A DNA stretch of 36,130 nucleotides from the NCBI RefSeq assembly GCF_007896895.1, contig NZ_VOGW01000049.1, forward strand, positions 75,881 through 112,010. Direction: 5' to 3'. Below, piece by piece: positions 1 to 10,710 of this stretch; positions within the stretch are counted from its first letter, which is position 1; each line of letters opens with the position of its first letter. The stretch comes from Streptomyces misionensis (lineage in GTDB: Bacteria > Actinomycetota > Actinomycetes > Streptomycetales > Streptomycetaceae). A model generated the notes under the pieces. The model saw nothing but the letters and a program-made list of their open reading frames with translations, was not told the DNA's origin and did not search any database. The position numbers were made by a program, and so were the translations under genes.

Positions 1-2850
1 ATCGGCACGTAGGCCGCGGGCACCATGTGCGCGGGCAGCAGGCTCTCCAGGTGGGCCCGCAGGTCGGCGGCGGGCGGGGGCGGCGCGGTGCGCCGGCCGG
101 TGCCGGTGCCGACGACGTGGGCGACGAGGCGGCGGGTCCCGGCGGCGTCCTCGTACACGCCGACCGCGGCCGCGCCCACGCCGGGGTGGCTGTGCAGGGC
201 GGCCTCGATCTCGCCGGGTTCGATGCGGTAGCCGCGGATCTTCACCTGCTGGTCTGCGCGGTCCAAGTACTCCAGGGAGCCGTCGGCCCGGCGGCGGGCT
301 CGGTCCCCGGTGCGGTACATGCGGGTGCCGGGCCGCCCGAACGGGTCGGCGAGGAACCGGGTAGCCGTGAGGCCGGGCCGGTTCAGGTAACCGCGCGCCA
401 GGCCCTCGCCGGCGACGAACAACTCGCCGACGGCGCCGGGCGGCACGGGACGCAGCAGGTCGTCCAGCACATGCACCCGCAGGTCCGGGATGCCGGTGCC
501 GATGGGGCTCGCGGCACCGGTGCGGGCCGTCGAGCGGTCCAGCGGCGCGTAGGTGACGTGCACGGTGGTCTCGGTGATGCCGTACATGTTCACCAGGCGC
601 GGCGCGGTGTCCGGGTGGCGCAGGTACCAGTCGGCGAGCCGGTCCACGTCCAGCGCCTCACCGCCGAACACCACCGTGCGCAGGGCCAGTCGGGCGCTGA
701 CGTCGGGGAGTTCGGCGTCTGCCCGCACCAGCGGGTGGAACGCGGAGGGGGTCTGGTTGAGGACGGTGACCCGTTCGTCGGCGAGCAGCCGCAGGAAGTC
801 CTCCGGGGAGCGCGCGGTGTCCTCGGGGACGATCACCAGCCGGCCTCCGTGCAGCAGCGGGCCCCACAGTTCCCACACGGAGAAGTCGAAGGCGTAGGAG
901 TGGAACAGCGTCCACACGTCGTCGGGGCCGAAGCCGAACCAGTGCCTGGTGCGGTCGAACAGCCGGACCACGTTGGCGTGCGGGATGACCACGCCTTTGG
1001 GGCGGCCGGTGGAGCCGGAGGTGTAGATGGCGTAGGCGGGGCTTTCGGGCAGCGCGCGGCGGGCCGGTCCGGTGGCCGGGCGGCGGGCCAGGTCGGCGCG
1101 GACGCCGGGGTCGTCCAGCGGCAGGATCGGTACGGCCTGGTCTGCCTCGGCTCCGCTGGTGGTCACCAGCGCCACCGGGGCGGCGTCGGCGAGCAGCTGC
1201 CGTACCCGCTCGGCGGGCAGCCGGGGATCGATGGGCAGGTAGGCCGCTCCGGTCTTCAGCACGGCGAGCACGGCCACCACCAGGTCGGTGGAGCGGGGCA
1301 GCGCGAGGGCCACGAACGTCTCGGGACCCGCGCCGAGTTCGGCGAGCCGGTGGGCGAGCCGTCCGGAATGGGCGTCGAGGGTGGCGTAGTCGAGCCGGTC
1401 GTTGCCGCAGCTGACGGCTTCGGCGCCGGGGGTGCGGGCGGCCTGGGCGGAGAAGAGGCCGTCCAGGGTGTCGGCGGGCCGGCCCTCCTCGGTGCCGTTC
1501 CACTCGACCGGGAGGCGCCGCCTTTCCTCGGCGGTGATCCAGGCGAGGTCGCGCACGGGCCGCTCGGGGTCGTCGGCCAGCTCGGTGAGCAGCAGGCACA
1601 GCCGGCCGGCGAGGTCCCGTACGGTCTCGGCCTCGAACAGTTCCGGGTCGTAGGCGAGGTCGAAGCCGAACCGGTCGCCCTGGTAGGCGCGCAGCACGAG
1701 CGCGTAGTTGGTGGCGTCGCGGGCGCAGACGTCCGCCAGGCGTATCCCTGCGTCGGCGGAACGAGCCTCGTCGAAGGGGTAGTTCTCGAAGGCGACCATG
1801 CTGTCGAACAGCGGGCTGCCGGACGGCACGTCGCTCAGCGCGGTGAGCTCGGCGAGGGACACCGCCGCGAATCGCCGTCCGTCGGCCTGTGCTTCCTGGA
1901 GCTCCCTGAGCCAGTCGGTGGCGGTACGGCGGCCGTCCACCCGGACGCGGGTGGGCAGGGTGTTGATGAACATGCCGACCATGGACTCGACGCCGGGCAG
2001 GTCGTCGGGGCGCCCGGAGACGGTGGTGCCGAACAGCACGTCCGGTTCGGCGCTGTAGCGGGACAGCAGCAGCGCCCAGGCGCCCTGCACCACGGTGCCG
2101 AGGGTGAGCCCGGCGGCACGGGCGGTGCGGGCCAGCCGCGCGGAGACCTCGTCGGACAGGCCGGCCGTGTGCAGGCCCGTGGAGCGGGTTTCGTGCCCGG
2201 GGCGCCGGGCCCGGTCGGCGGGCAGCGGGGTGGGGGTGGCGAACCCGGCGAGGACGTCCCGCCAGTGCGCGCGGGCCGCACCGCCGTCCTGCCCGGCCAG
2301 CCAGCGCACGTAGTCGCCGAACGGCCGGCGGGCCACAGGCCGGGGCGTGGCGCCGGTGGTCAGCGCCGTGTACTCGGCGAACACCTCGGTGAGGACCTGG
2401 GCCAGGCTCCAGCCGTCCAGGATGAGGTGGTGGGAGGTCCACAGCAGGTGCAGCCGGTCACCGGGCAGCCGGACGAGGGTGAGCCGCATCAGCGGGGCGG
2501 CCGTGAGGTCCAGCCCGCGCGCGAGGTCGTCGGCGCGCAGCCGGTCCCAGCGCGCGTCCCGCTCCGCCGGGTCCAGCTCCCGCCAGTCCACCTGCTCGAC
2601 GGGCACGGTGACCCGTCGGTGCACGACCTGGAGCGGGACTGGCACGCCCTCCCAGACCACGGAGGTACGCAGGGCGGGGGTGCGGTCGGTGACCCGCTGC
2701 CAGGCCAGTGCGAGCGCACCGGGATCGGTGACGCCCTCCAGGAGCAGCGCGGCCTGGTCGATGTACACGTCGTCGGGTCCGCCGACCAGCCGGTGGAAGA
2801 GCATGCCTTCCTGGAGCGGGGTGAGCGGCAGCAGGTCCTCGGTGTCCCGG
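1..2850 (-). other. NRPS module 7: C(D-L)-A(Thr), partial
   Basis: The condensation domain opens with [11 protein letters not shown], the form seen after epimerization domains, and has HHLILDG. The A domain has [11 protein letters not shown] near 1010 and [10 protein letters not shown] near 580. Pocket residues read by alignment to GrsA are D, F, W, N, V, G, M, V, H (DFWNVGMVH; the tenth residue lies outside the window), which matches the canonical threonine code. The A domain ends at the window edge, so whether an E domain follows is unknown. Module boundaries are approximate. Confidence 0.88.
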
Positions 2851-5800
2851 CCGTCGCCGGCGATCCGGTCCACGGCGGCCTGGTCGAGGCGGGCCAGCGG
2901 GAAGTCGGAGGGCGTACGGCCGCCCGCGCCGGCGCTCGCGCAGTGCTCGGCGATGGCGCCGAGGGCCTGCACCATACCGTCGGCCAGCCGCTCCACGGTT
3001 CCGGCCCGGTGCACCTGGTCGCTGTAGTGCCAGGTGATCTCGAGCTCGCCGTCGGCGACCAGGGCGGACACGTCCAGCAGGTGGTCGAGCGGCTCGCCGG
3101 GGTCGGTGTCCCGGCCGGGCACGTCGGCGACGGGGGCGAAGTCGCCGCCGCCGGGCGCCTCCCACTGGCCGTGGTAGGTGAAGCACACCTGGGGAAGCGG
3201 CAGTTCGGCGAGGGCGCGGGCCTCCGGGCGGGGTGAGCCGAGGTGGGCCAGCGCCTGGTAGCCGAGGCCGCGCCGGGGCACCGCCCGCAGCTGTTCCTTC
3301 ACGGCCTTGAGGGTGCTCCCCCAGTCGTCCGGTGCGGCCGGAGTCAGGGTGACCGGGTACTGGGTGGTGAACCAGCCCACCGTGCGGGACAGATCGGCGC
3401 CCTCGACCAGGTCCTCCTCACGGCCGTGCCCCTCCAGCGCGACGGTCACCCGGTCGGTGCCCGTCCAGTCCGCCAGCACCCGGCCGAGCGCGCTCAACAG
3501 TACGTCGTTGGCCTGGGTGCGGTACGCCCCGGGCACGCGCCGCAGCAGCGCCTCGGTGGTGGCGCGGGCCACCCGGGTGCGGACGGTGCGCACGGACCCG
3601 GCGAGCGGGGTGCCGGGCAGGTCCACGGGGAGCGGGGCGCGGGACTGAGCCGCCTCCCGCGTCCAGTAGGGCAGGTCGTCGTCGAGGTCGCCGGCCCTGA
3701 CCCGGTCGGCCAGTTCGCGCGCCCAGTCGGCGAACGCGGTGTGCTCGGGCTCGGGCCGGGGCTCCTCCCCCGCCGCCGCCTGCCGGTAGGCGTCCGCCAG
3801 ACCGGTGAGGAGGACCCGCCAGGAGACGCTGTCGACCGCCAGGTGGTGGGCGGTGAGGAAGAGTCGCGGGCGCCGGCCGCCGGTGAGCAGGGCGGCGCGC
3901 AGCAGGGTCCCGGTGGCCGGGTCGAGCGCCGCGCGGGCCTCCTGGGCGGCCTCGACGGGCGGGGTGCCGGGGGCATGGCGGGTCAGCGGCGCGGTGGCCG
4001 GGGCGGCACCCGGCTGCTGGAGCCAGGTGTCCCCCGAGCGGATGAAGCGGGTGCGCAGGGCCGGGTGCCGCGCCACCAGGGCGGCCAGCGCCTGTTCCAG
4101 TGCCCGCTCGTCGAGGTCGTGCGGCAGGTCGAGCAGCATCGACATGGTGAAGTGCCGCAGCGGGCCGTGCGTGGCGAAGAACCACTCCTGCACCGGGGTG
4201 AGCGGGACGGGCCCCTCCTGCCGGGGGCGACGGGGCGCCGGCACGCCGGCGGTGCGCGGGCGCGCGGCGGCGGCCAGGTCGGCGACCGTCTGGTGCCGGA
4301 AGACGTCCTGCGAGCCGATCCGCAGCCCGGCGGCGCGGGCCCGGGAGACGGCCTGGATGCTCAGGATGGAGTCGCCGCCCAGTTCGAAGAAGTTGTCCGT
4401 GACGCCCACCCGGGAAACCCCGAGCACCTCGGCCCAGACGGCCGCCAGGGTTTCCTCGTCCGGGGTGCGGGGGGCGACGAACTCCCGTTCCGTCTCCGGG
4501 GTTTCCGGGGCGGGCAGGGCGCGGCGGTCCAGCTTGCCGCTGGTGGTCAGCGGCAGCGTGTCCAGGGGGGTGAAGGAGGACGGCACCCAGGCGTCGGGGA
4601 GCACACGGCGCAGGGCGGCCCGCCCCCGCCGACCTGCGGGCCGGGGCGCGCCGGGTGCGGGCACGACGTAGGCCGCGAGGCGGGTGTGGCCTTGCGCGTC
4701 GGGTACGGCCACGACCGCGGCGTCGGTGATGCCGTCCAGCGCGAGCAGCGCGGCCTCGATCTCGCCGGGCTCGATGCGATGGCCGCGCACCTTGACCTGG
4801 TCGTCGGCGCGCCCGAGGTAGTCGAGGCGGCCGTCGGCGGTCCAGCGGGCCAGGTCGCCGGTGCGGTACATGCGGGTCCCGGCCGGGCCGTGGGGGTCGG
4901 GCAGGAACCGGGTGGCGGTCAGGCCCGGGCGGCCGGTGTAACCGCGGGCCAGCTGGCCGCCCGCGAGGTACAGCTCGCCGCCGACCCCGGGCGGTACCGG
5001 CTGGAGCCGGTCGTCCAGTACGTAGGCGCGCACGCCGAGCAGCGGCCGGCCCACCAGCGGGCGGTCCCCGCCGTCGATGCGGCAGGACAGCGCGTCGACG
5101 GTGCACTCGGTGGGGCCGTAGAAGTTGTGGGCGGCCACGTCCGGGTGGGCGGCCAGTTCCCGCCAGAGCGCGGGCCCGACCGCCTCGCCGCCGAGCATGA
5201 GGATCCGGGGGTGGTGCCGGGGATCGGTGAGCAGCCCGGCGGGCAGCAGCTGCCGCAGGTAGGAGGGGGTGACGTCGAGGAAGTCGACGCGGTGCTCGAC
5301 GACGTACTCGACCAGGGCGGCCGGGTCCATCCGGGTCACCTCGTCGACCAGGTGCAGCGGGTGGCCGTCGGCCATCAGCAGCACGCCCTCCAGGGAGGTG
5401 TCGAAGGAGAACGAGGCGGTGAGCGCGACCCTGAGCGGGCCGCCGCCCGCCTCGGCGACGAAGCCCGCCCGGTGCGCGGCGAGCAGGTGCGCAGCCGAAC
5501 GGTGCGACACCGCGACGCCCTTGGGGCGGCCGGTGGAGCCGGAGGTGTGGATGACGTACGCGGTGTGCTCTGGGTCCAGCGGGGCGCGCCGCTCGGCGTC
5601 GGTCGGGTCGGTGTCCGGGGCGGTCGCGGGTACGGCGCGCAGGGCGTTCTCGTCCAGCACCAGGGCCGGCCGGGCATCGTCCAGCAGGTACCGGACGCGT
5701 TCCTCCGGCAGGGCCGGGTCGAGCGGCAGGTAGCCGGCGCCGGACTTCCAGACGGCGAGAATCGCGGTGATCATGTCGGCGGTGCGCGGAAGCCGCAGCG

Positions 5801-7484
5801 CGACCAGCCGTTCGGGGCCCGCGCCGAGTGCGATGAGGTGGTGGGCGAGCCGGTTGGCGCGGGCGTTGAGCGTGCCGTAATCGAGCCGTTCACCGCCCGC
5901 GACGAGGGCGAGGGCGTCCGGGGTGCGGGCGGCGCGGCGCTCGAACAGCTCCGCGTGCGGGGTGTCGGGCTCCGGGCGATGCGTGCCGGGGTCCCCGAAG
6001 GCGAGGACCCGGCGTGTCTCCGCCTCGGACAGCAGCGGGAGGGTGCCCAGCGGGCGGTCCGGGGTGGCGGTCGCGCTCTCCAGCAGGCGCAGCAGCTGTC
6101 CGGCCAGCCGTTCGGCCGTGGCCGTGTCGAACAGGTCGGTGCGGTACTCCAGCAGCCCGGTCAGGCTCTCGCCCTCGGGTACGAACTCCACGCTCAGGTC
6201 GAAGGTGGCCGCCTGGCGGGGCACGCCGACCGGGGTGGTGGCGAGGCCGTGCGGGGCGGTCGCGGCGGGCGGTTCGGGGTGCAGCAGGACGAGGACGTCG
6301 AACAACGGATTGCGGCCGGCCTCGCGGGGTGCGCCGACCGCCTCCACGACCCGCTCGAACGGCGTGTCGCCGTACGCGAAGGCGTCATTGACGGTGTCGG
6401 CGACCCGCTCCAGCAGCTCGCGGAACGAAGCCGAGCGGTCCACCGGAGTGCGCAGGACGACGGTGTTCACGAAGAAGCCGACGGTGCGTTCCAGCTCGGT
6501 GCGGGAGCGGCCGGGGGTCAGGGAGCCGACGGTGATGTCGTCCTGTCCCGACCAGCGGGCCAGCAGTGCCTGAGTCGCCGCGACCAGGGCGGTGTGCAGG
6601 GTGCTGTGCTGCTCCCGCGCGAGGGCGCGCAGCCGGGTGGTGAGTGCGGCGGGGACGGTGAAGCCGTGGACGGCGCCGGTGCCCGCCTCCTCGCCGCGCC
6701 GCGGCCGGTCCAGGGGCAGCTCTGGTGCCACAGCGCCGGTCAAGCGCGCTTTCCAGTGCGCGAGTTGGCCGTCGAGCCGGGCGCCCGAGAGCTGATCGCG
6801 CTGCCACGCCGCGAAGTCCGGGTACTGCGTGGCCACCGGCGGCAACTGCGGCGCGGCACCTTGGGCGAGGGCGTCGTAGGCGGTGCACAGCTCGTCCAGG
6901 ACGACGCCCATGGACCAGCCGTCGGTGACGATGTGATGGGCCGTCAGCAGCAGGACGTGCGCGGTGGCGGACTCGCGCAGCAGCAGGGCGCGCAGCAGCG
7001 GTCCGTGGCGCAGGTCGAAGGGCCGGGCGTACTCCGCTCTCAGGTCCGCGTCCAGGTCGGCGGTGTCCCGGACCGGGAGCGGCACCGGGCCCGCCGGGTG
7101 CACCCGCTGCGCCGGGCGGCCGTCGGTCTCCTCGAAGGTGGTGCGCAGGGCCTCGTGCCGGGACACGACGGCGGCCAGGGCCGAGCCCAGCGCCTCCTGG
7201 TCCAGCGGGCCGGTGAAGCGGACGGCGACCGCGCTGTTGTAGCGAGGGTCGCCGGGCCGTAGCCGGTCCAGGAACCACAGGCGCTGCTGGGCGAAGGACA
7301 GCGGCAGCGGGCGGTCCCGGTCGGCGCGCGGGATGCCCTGGCGGGCGGCCGGGGCGGCGTGGCCGGCCCGGCCGGCGAGCCGTCGGCGCAGCGCCTCGCG
7401 CATCTGCTCGGGAAGTGCCTCGACACGGTCCCGCTTGGAGGGACGGGCGGGGCCGGAGGGGTTCGAAGGGGTCGAAGACGTCAT
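1..7484 (-). CDS. Non-ribosomal peptide synthetase, second subunit (modules 6 and 7), C-terminus cut by window edge
   Basis: This multimodular cytoplasmic enzyme activates amino acids as adenylates, loads them on phosphopantetheine arms and extends the peptide handed over by the upstream NRPS. At least 2494 residues are visible, in the order C (about 60-480), A (516-1000), T with carrier Ser1039 in LGGDSI, E (about 1096-1530), C (about 1556-1990), A (2011 to the edge). Condensation motifs HHIVTDG (near 183) and HHLILDG (near 1685) are intact. The start is the ATG at 7484, 13 bases after the stop of the upstream NRPS, whose TGA overlaps a GAGGA ribosome site, so translation is probably coupled. 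The N-terminus is a basic stretch ([20 protein letters not shown]) before the first C domain and may dock onto the acidic tail of the upstream subunit. The frame stays open to base 1, inside the last part of A7, so its lysine motif, carrier domain and any later modules are not visible. Very sure of family; the product is unknown. Confidence 0.97.
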   Translation of the reverse strand, partial: MTSSTPSNPSGPARPSKRDRVEALPEQMREALRRRLAGRAGHAAPAARQGIPRADRDRPLPLSFAQQRLWFLDRLRPGDPRYNSAVAVRFTGPLDQEALGSALAAVVSRHEALRTTFEETDGRPAQRVHPAGPVPLPVRDTADLDADLRAEYARPFDLRHGPLLRALLLRESATAHVLLLTAHHIVTDGWSMGVVLDELCTAYDALAQGAAPQLPPVATQYPDFAAWQRDQLSGARLDGQLAHWKARLTGAVAPELPLDRPRRGEEAGTGAVHGFTVPAALTTRLRALAREQHSTLHTALVAATQALLARWSGQDDITVGSLTPGRSRTELERTVGFFVNTVVLRTPVDRSASFRELLERVADTVNDAFAYGDTPFERVVEAVGAPREAGRNPLFDVLVLLHPEPPAATAPHGLATTPVGVPRQAATFDLSVEFVPEGESLTGLLEYRTDLFDTATAERLAGQLLRLLESATATPDRPLGTLPLLSEAETRRVLAFGDPGTHRPEPDTPHAELFERRAARTPDALALVAGGERLDYGTLNARANRLAHHLIALGAGPERLVALRLPRTADMITAILAVWKSGAGYLPLDPALPEERVRYLLDDARPALVLDENALRAVPATAPDTDPTDAERRAPLDPEHTAYVIHTSGSTGRPKGVAVSHRSAAHLLAAHRAGFVAEAGGGPLRVALTASFSFDTSLEGVLLMADGHPLHLVDEVTRMDPAALVEYVVEHRVDFLDVTPSYLRQLLPAGLLTDPRHHPRILMLGGEAVGPALWRELAAHPDVAAHNFYGPTECTVDALSCRIDGGDRPLVGRPLLGVRAYVLDDRLQPVPPGVGGELYLAGGQLARGYTGRPGLTATRFLPDPHGPAGTRMYRTGDLARWTADGRLDYLGRADDQVKVRGHRIEPGEIEAALLALDGITDAAVVAVPDAQGHTRLAAYVVPAPGAPRPAGRRGRAALRRVLPDAWVPSSFTPLDTLPLTTSGKLDRRALPAPETPETEREFVAPRTPDEETLAAVWAEVLGVSRVGVTDNFFELGGDSILSIQAVSRARAAGLRIGSQDVFRHQTVADLAAAARPRTAGVPAPRRPRQEGPVPLTPVQEWFFATHGPLRHFTMSMLLDLPHDLDERALEQALAALVARHPALRTRFIRSGDTWLQQPGAAPATAPLTRHAPGTPPVEAAQEARAALDPATGTLLRAALLTGGRRPRLFLTAHHLAVDSVSWRVLLTGLADAYRQAAAGEEPRPEPEHTAFADWARELADRVRAGDLDDDLPYWTREAAQSRAPLPVDLPGTPLAGSVRTVRTRVARATTEALLRRVPGAYRTQANDVLLSALGRVLADWTGTDRVTVALEGHGREEDLVEGADLSRTVGWFTTQYPVTLTPAAPDDWGSTLKAVKEQLRAVPRRGLGYQALAHLGSPRPEARALAELPLPQVCFTYHGQWEAPGGGDFAPVADVPGRDTDPGEPLDHLLDVSALVADGELEITWHYSDQVHRAGTVERLADGMVQALGAIAEHCASAGAGGRTPSDFPLARLDQAAVDRIAGDGRDTEDLLPLTPLQEGMLFHRLVGGPDDVYIDQAALLLEGVTDPGALALAWQRVTDRTPALRTSVVWEGVPVPLQVVHRRVTVPVEQVDWRELDPAERDARWDRLRADDLARGLDLTAAPLMRLTLVRLPGDRLHLLWTSHHLILDGWSLAQVLTEVFAEYTALTTGATPRPVARRPFGDYVRWLAGQDGGAARAHWRDVLAGFATPTPLPADRARRPGHETRSTGLHTAGLSDEVSARLARTARAAGLTLGTVVQGAWALLLSRYSAEPDVLFGTTVSGRPDDLPGVESMVGMFINTLPTRVRVDGRRTATDWLRELQEAQADGRRFAAVSLAELTALSDVPSGSPLFDSMVAFENYPFDEARSADAGIRLADVCARDATNYALVLRAYQGDRFGFDLAYDPELFEAETVRDLAGRLCLLLTELADDPERPVRDLAWITAEERRRLPVEWNGTEEGRPADTLDGLFSAQAARTPGAEAVSCGNDRLDYATLDAHSGRLAHRLAELGAGPETFVALALPRSTDLVVAVLAVLKTGAAYLPIDPRLPAERVRQLLADAAPVALVTTSGAEADQAVPILPLDDPGVRADLARRPATGPARRALPESPAYAIYTSGSTGRPKGVVIPHANVVRLFDRTRHWFGFGPDDVWTLFHSYAFDFSVWELWGPLLHGGRLVIVPEDTARSPEDFLRLLADERVTVLNQTPSAFHPLVRADAELPDVSARLALRTVVFGGEALDVDRLADWYLRHPDTAPRLVNMYGITETTVHVTYAPLDRSTARTGAASPIGTGIPDLRVHVLDDLLRPVPPGAVGELFVAGEGLARGYLNRPGLTATRFLADPFGRPGTRMYRTGDRARRRADGSLEYLDRADQQVKIRGYRIEPGEIEAALHSHPGVGAAAVGVYEDAAGTRRLVAHVVGTGTGRRTAPPPPAADLRAHLESLLPAHMVPAAYVP
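2851..7484 (-). other. NRPS module 6: C(L-L)-A(basic residue)-T-E
   Basis: The C domain has [12 protein letters not shown] and HHIVTDG, the type that accepts an L-configured donor, in line with module 5 lacking an E domain. The A-domain pocket reads DTEDMGFVDK. The acidic pair E239/D278 (GrsA numbering) suggests a cationic side chain such as Arg, Lys or Orn. The carrier serine is Ser1039. The E domain keeps the catalytic histidine pair and the EGHGRE glutamate motif, but its HHxxxDG reads HHLAVDS. The residue should be delivered as the D-form. Confidence 0.8.
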
Positions 7485-7497
7485 GGTCGTCGGGTCC

Positions 7498-10400
7498 TCA
7501 CCGTTCGTGGTCGTTGCCGCCGAGCGCGGCGTCTTCGTCGTCGGGGCCGTCGAGGCCCGTGCCGGGGTCGTCGGCGTCGCCGTAGGTGGCGTCCTCGAAT
7601 TCGCTGAGGATCTGCTCCTCCACCAGGTGCGCCAGGGCGGCGACGGTGCGGGAGACCAGGACGTCGCGGGGGGTCAGCGTGATGGCGAACGCGTCGTTGG
7701 CGCGGGAGGCGATGAGCAGGGCGCGCATGGAGTCGCCGCCGATCAGGAAGTAGTCGTCCTCGGCGCCGACGGGCGTTCCCAGGGTCTCCTGCCAGATCTC
7801 CGCGAGCGCTTCCTCGGTGGGGGTGCGCGGTGCCACGTACTCGGGCCGGTCCCGCTCCTCGGCCGGTGCCGGTGCGGGCAGGGCCGCCCGGTCGGTCTTG
7901 CCGTTCTCGGTGAGCGGGAAGCGTTCCAGTGCCGCGAACGCCGACGGGACCATGTGGCCCGGCAGGAACCGGGCGGCCAGGGCACGCAGTTCGGTCGCGG
8001 CGGGGGGTTCGGCGCCGGGGGCCGTGAGCAGGTGGGCGACCAGGCGCGGCAGGCCGGGTTCGTCCTCGCGCACGGTGACCACCGCGTCCAGCACGTCCGG
8101 GTGACGCACGAGGGTGGCCTCGACCTCGCCCGCCTCGATGCGGTGGCCACGCAGCGTGAGCTGGTGGTCGGTGCGGCCGAGGTAGTGCAGTTCGCCCGCG
8201 CCGTCGCGGCGCACCAGGTCGCCGGTGCGGTACATGCGGCTGCCGGGCGGCCCGAATGGGTCGGCACGGAAACGGGCCGCTGTAAGCCCGGGGCGGCCGA
8301 GGTAACCGCGGGCCAACGCGGGTCCGGCGAGCCAGAGTTCGCCGGGAACTCCATCGGGTACCGGCCGCAGCCGGGCGTCGAGGACGTAGGCGCCGGTGGC
8401 GGGTAGCGGGCGGCCGATGGGCGGTGCGCCGCCGTCCGCCGCCAGCGGCGCCGACCAGGTGGCGACGACGGTGGCCTCGGTGGGGCCGTAGGAGTTGACC
8501 ATGCGGTGGTGCGGCGCCCAGCGGGCCACGAGGTCGGCCCCGCACGCCTCGGCGCCGACGATCAGGGTCTTCAGGTCCGGCAGGGTACCGGGGGTGCCGG
8601 CGGGCAGGGTGGCGAGCGCGGCCGGGGGCAGCAGGGTGTGGGTGATGCGCTCGGCCCGCAGCTCGTCGGCCAGTTCGGCGCCGAGCAGCGGTCCGGGCCG
8701 GGGAACGACGAGCCGGGCGCCGTGCGGCAGGGACATGCACAGCTCCAGCACGGAGGCGTCGAAGCTCGGCGTGGCGAAGGCCAGCACGCGGTCGCCCTCG
8801 GCCACCTGGTAGTGGGCGGCCTCGGCGGCGGAGAACGCGGCGAGCCCGCGGTGGGTGACGACGACCCCCTTCGGGGTGCCGGTGGACCCGGAGGTGTAGA
8901 TGACGTACGCCGGGTCGTCCAGGTCCAGCGGGCGCCTGCGGTCGGCGTCGCCGGGTCGGTGTCCGGGAACCTCGTGCGGCGGCGCCGCGAGCAGCCCGGC
9001 GATCTCCTTGGCGTCGAGGGTCAGGGCGGGAGCCGCGTCGCGGAGCATCAGCGCGATCCGCTCCTCGGGGTAGGCGGGGTCCACGGGCAGGAACGCGGCA
9101 CCCGCCTTGGTCACCGCCAGCTGGGCCAGCACCATGTCCACGGAGCGAGGCAGCAGCAGCGCGACGACGTCGCCGGGTCCGGCGCCCCGGGCGATGAGCC
9201 GGTGTGCCAGCCGGTTGGCCCGCGCCTCCGCCTCGGCGAAGGTGAGCAGCGAGCCGGGCGCGGCCAGCGCGGGGGCGTCCGGCCCGCGGTCGACGGCCGC
9301 CTCCACCAGGTCGGGCAGGGTGGCGGGCGGCACCGGGACGGGCTCCGGGCGGGAGGGTCCGCGCAGCAGCCGCTCGCGCTGTGCGGGCGGCAGCACGTCG
9401 AGGTCGTCGAGGCGGGTGGTGCCGTCCGTGCCGGCCAGGGTGTGCAGGGTGTGCAGCAGCTGCGCGGCCAGCGAGTCGGCGGTGCCCGCGTCGAAGCACC
9501 TGGGGTCGTAGCCGAGTTCGACGGCAAGCCGGTCGCCGGGCGAGACCACCACGGTGAGCGGGTAGTTGGTGGCCTCCCGGGCGTCCAGGTCCTGCAGGGC
9601 GAGCCCGTGGGCGCCGGCGGTGGCGTCGCCGACCGGATAGTTCTCGAACACCACCAGGCTGTCGAACAGATCCGTGCCGGAGGGGAGTTCGGTGAGGGCG
9701 CGCAGCGCGTTGAGGGGGAGGTGGTCGTGGCGCCGGTCCTCCGCCCGGGCCTCCTGCACCGCGCGCAGCCAGCCGGCCGCGGGCGCGCCGCCGTCGACGG
9801 CGATCCGGGCGGGCAGGGTGGTGATGAACAGGCCGGTGATGGTGTCGGCGCCGGGCAGGTCCCCGGGCCGTCCGGAGACGGTGGTGCCGAAGCAGACCTC
9901 CGCCTCCCCGCTCCACCGGGCCAGCAGCAGCGCCCAGGCGCCCTGCACCACGGTGTTCAGGGTGAGCCGGTGCCGACGGGCGAACTCTTGCAGCCGGCGG
10001 GTCTCCTCGGTGCCGAGCCGCTGCGACAGCCAGGTGCCCGAGCGGGCCGTGGTGCCGGGGGCGGGCCTGCGGTCGTACGGCAGCGGAGTGGGCATGCGCA
10101 GCCCGGACAGGACCCCGCGCCAGTGCTCCTCGGCGGGGCCGGTGCCGCGGGCGGCCAGCCAGGCGGCGTAGTCCGCGAACGGGCGGCGCTCGGGCAGCCG
10201 GGGCCGCTCGCCCCGCACCAGGGCCTCGTGGGCGGCCATCACGTCGGAAAGGACGTGGAAGACGCTCCAGCCGTCCAGCAGGACGTGGTGGAAGGTCCAC
10301 ACGATGCGCACCGTGTCCGGACCGAGCCGGACCAGGGCGAGCCGCAGCAGCGGGGCGTGCTCCAGGGCCAGGCCCCGGGCCCGCTCGTCCGCGAGCAGCC

Positions 10401-10710
10401 GCTCCAGCTCCGCCTCCCGCCGCCTTGCCGGCAGTGCGCTCCAATCGTGCTCGGTGATCGGCAGGACCGCCTGGCGGTGGACGATCTGGAGCGGCACGGG
10501 CACGCCGTGCAGGGCGACGGACGTGCGCAGCACGGGGGTGTGGTCGATGACGTGCTGCCAGGCAGCCGCCAGCGTGCCGAGGTCGCGGGCGCCGGCCGCC
10601 ACGAAGGTGATCTGCTCGATGTACAGGCCGTGTTCGGCCTCGTCCAGGCCATGCATCACCATGCCGGTCTGGGTGGGGGTGAGCGGATACACGTCCGTGA
10701 CGTCGGTGCC
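7498..10710 (-). other. NRPS module 5: C(D-L)-A-T, subunit end
   Basis: The C domain reads [11 protein letters not shown] with HHVLLDG. The A-domain pocket reads DALLIGSVVK, one conservative change from module 1, so both probably load the same hydrophobic amino acid; I cannot assign it safely. The carrier motif is IGGDSM around Ser6150. There is no E domain, so the residue should stay L. After the carrier comes a strongly acidic tail ending at the stop. Confidence 0.8.
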
